NCBI RefSeq assembly: GCF_000315795.1
Contig: NZ_ANHY01000007.1
Coordinates: 213,422-277,421 of the forward strand
Length of the DNA: 64,000 nt
Origin: Caenispirillum salinarum AK4
GTDB taxonomy: Bacteria; Pseudomonadota; Alphaproteobacteria; Rhodospirillales; Rhodospirillaceae
Direction: 5' to 3'
The translations under genes were made by a program, and so were the position numbers. Position 1 is the stretch's first letter. Each line of letters begins with the position of its first letter. Below, one piece after another: positions 59,343 to 64,000 of the stretch. The notes beneath the pieces were generated by a model. The model ran no database searches, was not told where the DNA came from, and was given only the letters and a program-made list of their open reading frames with translations.

Positions 59343-60428
59343 TCACCCGCACTGTGCGCGATGGCGCAGCAGGTGGTCCGCCAGCACGCAGGCGACCATG
59401 GCCTCGGCAACGGGTACGGCGCGGATGCCGACGCAGGGGTCGTGGCGGCCCTTGGTCCGCACGTCCACCTCCTGCCCGTGCACGTCGACGCTCTGGCGCG
59501 GGGTCAGGATGGACGACGTCGGCTTGACCGCCAGGCGCGCCACCACCGGCTGCCCCGTGGAGATGCCGCCCAGCACCCCGCCCGCGTTGTTGGAGAGGTA
59601 GCGCACCGAGCCGTCGTCGTTCATGCGCATTTCGTCGGCGTTGTCCTCGCCGGTCAGGGCGGCGGCGTCGAAGCCGTTGCCGATCTCCACCCCCTTCACG
59701 GCGTTGATGCTCATCAGCGCCTTGGCGAGGTCGGCGTCCAGCTTGTCGTAGACCGGCGAGCCCAGGCCCGCCGGCACGTTGGCCGCCACAACCTCCACCA
59801 CCGCGCCGACCGATGAGCCCGCCTTGCGGACCTCGTCCAGGTAGGTTTCCCACTTGGCCGCGGCCGTCGCATCGGGGCAGAAGAAGAGGTTGGCGCTCAC
59901 CTGGTTCCAGTCCCAGCCCTCGCGGTCGATGCCGTGGGGGCCCATCTGGACCATCGCGCCCTGCACCTTCACCCCGCCGGGCACCAGATGGTCGAGCACC
60001 TTGCGCGCGATGGCGCCGGCGGCCACCCGCATGGCCGTCTCGCGCGCCGAAGACCGCCCGCCGCCGCGATAGTCGCGGACGCCGTACTTCTGCCAATAGG
60101 TCACGTCGGCATGGCCGGGGCGGAACTGCTGGGCGATCTCCCCATAGTCCTTGCTGCGCTGGTCGACGTTGCGGATCAAGAGGCCGATGGGGGTGCCGGT
60201 CGTCATGCCCTCGAACACGCCCGAGAGGATCTCCACCTCGTCCGGCTCGCGCCGCTGGGTGGTGTGGCGCGAGGTGCCGGGGCGGCGGCGGTCCAGCTCC
60301 ACCTGGATGTCCTCGGCCGTCAACGGAATGCGCGGCGGCACGCCGTCCACCACGCAGCCGATGGCCGGGCCGTGGCTCTCGCCGAAGGTCGTGAAACGGA
60401 ACAGGTGGCCGAAACCGTTGCCGGACAT
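59343..60428 (-). CDS. aroC: Chorismate synthase
   Basis: 361 residues. FMN-dependent last enzyme of the shikimate pathway. Signatures: [20 protein letters not shown] near 13-32, [20 protein letters not shown], the FMN-binding [20 protein letters not shown] near 118-137, and [20 protein letters not shown]. Full length. The next gene upstream on this strand is fabI, separated by a repeat-filled gap. Confidence 0.97.
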   Translation of the reverse strand: MSGNGFGHLFRFTTFGESHGPAIGCVVDGVPPRIPLTAEDIQVELDRRRPGTSRHTTQRREPDEVEILSGVFEGMTTGTPIGLLIRNVDQRSKDYGEIAQQFRPGHADVTYWQKYGVRDYRGGGRSSARETAMRVAAGAIARKVLDHLVPGGVKVQGAMVQMGPHGIDREGWDWNQVSANLFFCPDATAAAKWETYLDEVRKAGSSVGAVVEVVAANVPAGLGSPVYDKLDADLAKALMSINAVKGVEIGNGFDAAALTGEDNADEMRMNDDGSVRYLSNNAGGVLGGISTGQPVVARLAVKPTSSILTPRQSVDVHGQEVDVRTKGRHDPCVGIRAVPVAEAMVACVLADHLLRHRAQCG

Positions 60429-60458
60429 CGCTTGATCCCTCTTGTGCGACAGAATTAC

Positions 60459-60520
60459 GGGGGGCCTCGGCCCCCCGATCCCCTCGATTGGAGGGCGCAG
60501 CCCTCCAAACCTCTCAGTTT
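60459..60520 (+). repeat. Double-hairpin dispersed repeat, copy B
   Basis: GGGGGGCC/GGCCCCCC (60459-60476) and TTGGAGGGC/GCCCTCCAA (60488-60508) around a GATCCCC spacer, followed by ACCTCTCAGTTTTTT. Same layout as copy A; the T-run could also terminate transcription. The gap 60429-60704 has no gene. Confidence 0.75.
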
Positions 60521-60561
60521 TTTGTCTTTTGGGAAAGGGCGCGGGCGGCTGAGACCGGATG

Positions 60562-60588
60562 TGGATTCCTGCTTTCGCAGGAATGACG
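60562..60588. repeat. Short palindromic repeat of the ATTCCTGC-loop-GCAGGAAT type
   Basis: ATTCCTGC (60565-60572) and GCAGGAAT (60577-60584) around TTTC, with flanks GG and GACGG. Similar GGATTCC...GGAATGACG elements are widespread small dispersed repeats in proteobacteria. It sits between copies B and C. Confidence 0.6.
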
Positions 60589-60614
60589 GTTTATTTGTCC
60601 GGCACGCCGCCCAC

Positions 60615-60679
60615 TCACGGAAAACTGGAGGGTTCGGGAGGCTGTGCCTCCCGGCCGGGGTTTGGGGCGCGAGCCCCAA
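60615..60679 (-). repeat. Double-hairpin dispersed repeat, copy C (inverted)
   Basis: Read on the minus strand: TTGGGGC/GCCCCAA (60662-60679), an AAACCCC spacer, CGGGAGGC/GCCTCCCG (60635-60653) and the tail AACCCTCCAGTTTTCC. Copies B and C face each other around the short palindrome, forming one composite element between fabI and aroC. Confidence 0.75.
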
Positions 60680-60704
60680 GCGCGAAGCGCTCAGGCGCCG
60701 CGGT

Positions 60705-61544
60705 TCACCCCTTCACCTTGAACTGCCCCAGCATCTCGGCCAGCTGCGGCGCGCTGTCGGGTTCCAGCATGCCGACGGTGTGGTAGCCGCAGTCGACATG
60801 GTGGTTCTCGCCGGTCACGCCCGAGGACAGGTCGGAGAGCAGGTACATGCCCGACTTGCCGACATCGTCCAGGCTGACGTTGCGGCGCAGCGGCGCGTTC
60901 AGCTCGTTCCAGCGCAGGATCTGGCGGAAGTCGCCGATGCCGGACGCCGCGAGCGTCTTGATCGGCCCGGCCGACAGGCTGTTGACGCGGATGTTGTCCT
61001 CGCCCAGGTCGGTGGCGAGGTAGCGGACACTGGCCTCCAGGGCGGCCTTGGCGACGCCCATCACGTTGTAGTGGGGCATCACGCGCTCGGCGCCGTAGTA
61101 GGTGAGCGTCAGCAGCGAGCCGCCGTCGGTCATCAGGGGGGCGGCGCGGCGGCAGACGTCGGTGAAGGAGAAGCAGGAGATCTGGAGGCTGCGGCTGAAG
61201 TTGTCCAGCGTGGTATCCACGTAGCGGCCCTTCAGCTGGTCCTTGTCGGCCCAGGCGATGCCGTGCAGCACGAAGTCCAGTTTGCCCCAGCGTTTCTCCA
61301 CCTCGGCGAAGACGGCGTCCATGCTGGCTTCGTCGGTCACGTCGCAGGGCACGACGAAGTCCGAGCCGACACTTTCGGCCAGCGGCTTGACCCGCTTGAG
61401 CAGGGCGTCGCCCTGGTAGGTGAAGGCCAGCTCGGCTCCGGCCTCGCGCGCCGCCTTGGCGATCGCCCAGGCGATCGACTTATCGTTGGCGACGCCCATG
61501 ATGAGGCCTTTCTTGCCCGCCATGAGGGAAGTGGCAGCGGTCAT
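60705..61544 (-). CDS. fabI: Enoyl-[acyl-carrier-protein] reductase (NADH)
   Basis: 279 residues from ATG 61544; an upstream in-frame start gives only poorly conserved sequence. Last reduction of fatty-acid elongation. SDR fold with KKGLIMGVANDKSIAWAIA at 11-29, HGIAWADKDQLKGRY near 94-108, and the FabI catalytic Y-x6-K, Tyr159 and Lys166, in MPHYNVMGVAKAALE. GPIKTLAASGIGDF is the substrate loop. Target of triclosan-type inhibitors in other bacteria. Confidence 0.96.
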   Translation of the reverse strand: MTAATSLMAGKKGLIMGVANDKSIAWAIAKAAREAGAELAFTYQGDALLKRVKPLAESVGSDFVVPCDVTDEASMDAVFAEVEKRWGKLDFVLHGIAWADKDQLKGRYVDTTLDNFSRSLQISCFSFTDVCRRAAPLMTDGGSLLTLTYYGAERVMPHYNVMGVAKAALEASVRYLATDLGEDNIRVNSLSAGPIKTLAASGIGDFRQILRWNELNAPLRRNVSLDDVGKSGMYLLSDLSSGVTGENHHVDCGYHTVGMLEPDSAPQLAEMLGQFKVKG

Positions 61545-61636
61545 GCGTCTTCTCTTGTGCGTTGATCTGGTAAAAGGATGACACCCGTCGAAAGGACGCG
61601 GCATCCTACACCAAGATGACAGGGGGTCAAAGGCGC

Positions 61637-62959
61637 ATGCCCAGGGAATGGGGCGGAAAGATAAGCACCCGGATCGAGGCCGCCGCCGCGCACGCCGGAG
61701 GACCGTTGGCGCGTGCGGCCGCCTTTCCGCGCTACGTCATCCGCCGCGTGCTGGCCGACCAGGTGCTGCTGGTGGCCGGCGACCTGGGATACATCTCGCT
61801 GATCGGGCTGGTACCCATGCTGGCGATCGGCTTCGCCATCCTGGCGGCGTTCCCCGCGCTGGGGGACCTGCGCGGACGGATCGAGGACCTGATCTTCCAG
61901 AATTTCGTCCCCAGCTTCGGCGAGCAGGTGCAGGAGGCCGTGGCGCGCTTTGTCGACGCCTCGGCGGAACTGACCATCGTCGGCGTTCTGGGCCTGGCCG
62001 TGATCGCGCTGCTGCTGCTGACGACGGTGGAACACGCCTTCAACCACATCTTCCGGGTCAGTCGGGCGCGGTCGCTGGTGGGGCGCTTCCTGGTCTACTG
62101 GACCGTCATGACGCTGGGCCCGCTGCTGGTCGGCGCCAGCTTCAGCCTGTCGAGCTGGCTTCTGTCGCTGGACGACCGCACGGTGTCGGACGTTGTGAAC
62201 TTCGCCGGCGGGCCCCTCAGCGCCATTGCGCCGTTCCTGCTCACGCTCATGGCCTTCACGCTGTTCTACATGGTGGTGCCCAACCGGCGGGTGCGGTTCA
62301 AGGACGCGCTGGTGGGCGCGGCCGTCGCGGCGGCCATGTTCGCCGCCCTGCGGTTCGGCTTTGTGATTTATGTGGCGCAGGCGCAGAACTATTTCACCCT
62401 GTACGGCGCGCTGGCGGCCCTGCCCCTGTTCCTGACCTGGCTGTTCGCCAGTTGGACGGTGGTGCTGCTGGGCGCCGTCATCACCGCCAGCCGGCCGGAG
62501 TGGCGCATGCAACTGGCCCAGGTGGAGGACGATGAGCCCGGCATCCGCCGTCTGATCATCGCCTTCGACCTGCTGGGGCGGCTGGTGGACGACAGCGCCG
62601 AGGGCGGCAGCGGGCTGCGCCGGCCGGAGCTGCTGAACGCCACCGGCGCACCCGAAGCCGCCTTCGTGCACGTCCTGGAGTCGCTGGAGAACGGCGGCAT
62701 CCTGGCGCGCACCGACCGCCGCCGCTGGATCATCGCCCGCGACCTGCGTCACGCCACCCTGGGCGACGTTGCCCGCGCGCTGGGCCTCGGGCTGCCGGAA
62801 ACCCTGCCGCCGGTGGTGGACCGGCCGTGGCGGGGGGCTCTGTCGGACACGCTGGAGCGCCTGCACGATGCCGAACGCCCGGCGCTGGAAACGCCGCTGT
62901 CCGACATTCTGAGCAGCGAGCGCCCGGTCGCGCATCTCCGCCCGCATCGCGCCTCTTGA
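61637..62959 (+). CDS. YihY/UPF0761 (virulence factor BrkB-like) membrane protein
   Basis: 440 residues from ATG 61637; ATG 61616 lies 7 codons earlier without a ribosome site. Six helices over about 40-290: DLGYISLIGLVPMLAIGFAI, LTTVEHAFNHIFRVSRAR, YWTVMTLGPLLVGASFSLSS and YGALAALPLFLTWLFASWTV are typical. The last 130 residues are a cytoplasmic winged-helix-like tail seen in many members. Old names as tRNase BN or serum-resistance factor are not supported; the function is unknown. Confidence 0.88.
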   Translation: MPREWGGKISTRIEAAAAHAGGPLARAAAFPRYVIRRVLADQVLLVAGDLGYISLIGLVPMLAIGFAILAAFPALGDLRGRIEDLIFQNFVPSFGEQVQEAVARFVDASAELTIVGVLGLAVIALLLLTTVEHAFNHIFRVSRARSLVGRFLVYWTVMTLGPLLVGASFSLSSWLLSLDDRTVSDVVNFAGGPLSAIAPFLLTLMAFTLFYMVVPNRRVRFKDALVGAAVAAAMFAALRFGFVIYVAQAQNYFTLYGALAALPLFLTWLFASWTVVLLGAVITASRPEWRMQLAQVEDDEPGIRRLIIAFDLLGRLVDDSAEGGSGLRRPELLNATGAPEAAFVHVLESLENGGILARTDRRRWIIARDLRHATLGDVARALGLGLPETLPPVVDRPWRGALSDTLERLHDAERPALETPLSDILSSERPVAHLRPHRAS

Positions 62960-63105
62960 CGTGCGGGCCGGTTGCTCCCACTCTCTTTGCAAGACCCCTC
63001 GCGCTGGTCGCCTATTTCCATTCCGGCGTGCAAGAGGGTCGCAAGAGCAGGGACTGCCGGTCGCATCTCGTTCCGCCGCTGATCGCGTGACGGAGGAGAT
63101 CGATC

Positions 63106-63933
63106 ATGGACGGCCATCAGACCCCGAGCCAGCACCACGGCCACGGCCCCAACGATAGTTTTACCGGGCGCGTGCATCTGCCCTACGCGGACCAGATCCG
63201 CGACGTGCGCACCCAGGACGTTTTCGAATGGCTGGCGGCCGGATGGCGCGACCTGACGCGCGGCGGCCTTACCAGCGTTCTGTATGGCGGTGTGTTCGCG
63301 CTGGCAGGCTACGTCATCGCCTTCGGCCTGTCCGAGATCGGGCACGGCTACCTGCTGTTGCCGGTGGCGGCGGCTTTTACCCTGGTGGCGCCCGTGCTCG
63401 CCATCGGGTTCTACCAGATCAGCAAGCGGCTTGAAGCCGGCGAGCGGGCGTCGCTGGGAGACGCCGTCACCGCGCCGCGCGTCAACCTGTTCCACCTGAT
63501 GACGGCGGGGCTGGTGCTGATGCTGTTCGCACTGATCTGGGTGCGCGTGTCCACCCTGATCTTCGCGCTGATGTTCCCGGCAACCGGCTTTTCCACCGAG
63601 GCCATGCTGGCGCAGTTGGCGACGCCGGCGGGCCTTGTGTTCCTGCTGGCGACGGGGCTGATCGGCGGGGCGTTCGCGGCGACCGCCTTCCTGTTCTGCG
63701 CCATCTCTCTGCCCATGATGCTGGACCGGCCGGGCTCGGATTTCTTCACCACCGCACTCGCCAGCATGCAGGCGGTGCTGCGCAACCCGCGCGCCATGGC
63801 CCTGTGGGCGGCCATCATCGCGGTGGCGACGGCGGCGGGCATCGCGACCTTCTTTATCGGGCTCATCATCGTCATGCCGCTGATCGGACATGCCAGTTGG
63901 CACGCCTATCGGGCCCTGATCGCGCGGCCCTAG
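63106..63933 (+). CDS. DUF2189 family membrane protein
   Basis: 275 residues. A His-rich start (GHQTPSQHHGHG) is followed by a short soluble segment and about six helices. The DUF2189 marks are WLAAGWRDLTRGGLTSVLYG near 44-63, GFYQISKRLEAGERASLGDA near 105 and the late MPLIGHASWHAYRALI. Function unknown. Some members occur near respiratory oxidases; none is seen here. GGAGG lies about 10 nt before ATG 63106. The last 67 bases of the window after it hold nothing I recognise. Confidence 0.87.
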   Translation: MDGHQTPSQHHGHGPNDSFTGRVHLPYADQIRDVRTQDVFEWLAAGWRDLTRGGLTSVLYGGVFALAGYVIAFGLSEIGHGYLLLPVAAAFTLVAPVLAIGFYQISKRLEAGERASLGDAVTAPRVNLFHLMTAGLVLMLFALIWVRVSTLIFALMFPATGFSTEAMLAQLATPAGLVFLLATGLIGGAFAATAFLFCAISLPMMLDRPGSDFFTTALASMQAVLRNPRAMALWAAIIAVATAAGIATFFIGLIIVMPLIGHASWHAYRALIARP

Positions 63934-64000
63934 GCGACGACGGCAGACCCTTACCGGCGGGCGGGCGGGGCGGATATGCGGGCGGCCGGCTGGCGCAGCC

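Noticed and set aside
1..64000. CRISPR arrays, tRNA or rRNA genes, insertion sequences, prophage
   Set aside because: No regularly spaced repeats, no cloverleaf or rRNA motifs, and no transposase, integrase or phage structural product among the frames.

Overview
The window is very GC-rich and densely packed on both strands, with many 4-bp ATGA/GTGA overlaps between genes. Gene content (biotin operon with a BioH-type esterase, class II DAHP synthase, C-P lyase genes with a PhnF repressor and a DUF1045 protein, YdbH/YnbE/YdbL, an Mrp-type antiporter, FabI, a degenerate FNR-family regulator) points to an alphaproteobacterium, probably of the Rhodospirillales type. That assignment is inference. 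I see no rRNA, tRNA, CRISPR array, insertion sequence, prophage or recognisable defence island; it reads as ordinary chromosome.

Layout. 1-3959: leftward biotin operon bioF-esterase-bioC-bioD-bioA (bioA cut by the window edge). 4047-8026: MscS-like channel, then a YcbB-type L,D-transpeptidase and a DUF882/MepK-type endopeptidase, a cell-wall pair kept together as in E. coli. 8118-10563: SNF-family sodium symporter, VOC protein, DUF192 protein. 10564-11117: the only long gene-free stretch; it holds a candidate structured small RNA with its own promoter and terminator, and a TPP riboswitch controlling a pyrimidine/thiamine-precursor ABC transporter (11118-13715). 13883-21489: a nine-gene ion-translocating operon ordered mnhE-F-G-DUF4040-B-C-D-D'-small protein-D''. 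It has no full-length MrpA and carries three NuoL/M/N-like subunits, a layout resembling the membrane arm of archaeal Mbh/Mbx complexes. 21609-27352: ChaN-like protein, OmpA-like protein, Panacea (DUF4065) protein, and ydbH-ynbE-ydbL. 27407-33154: small unknowns, a two-ACT-domain protein, an FNR-like regulator with a broken cluster motif, FetAB, DusA and a Mut7-C protein.

Phosphonate use is split over two loci. The first (33151-40510) is divergent phnF and phnGHIJKLM-DUF1045 (C-P lyase). The second (48716-52944) is leftward phnC-D-E-hexapeptide transferase (uptake) and divergent phnN. Both control regions carry the same palindrome, TAGACRTCTA, placed where a repressor would block transcription; I infer this to be the PhnF operator linking the loci. 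Between them lie a chemoreceptor, a protein that may be a degenerate GGDEF-EAL relic, an unrecognised 534-residue membrane protein with a possible beta-trefoil N-terminus, a nicotinate phosphoribosyltransferase-like enzyme and DAHP synthase.

53097-63933: hybrid-free histidine kinase with a membrane sensor, SppA, AhpD-like and OsmC proteins, YqhA, AroC, FabI, YihY-like and DUF2189 membrane proteins. Three copies of a double-hairpin dispersed repeat lie in the gaps at 57.3 kb and 60.5-60.7 kb.
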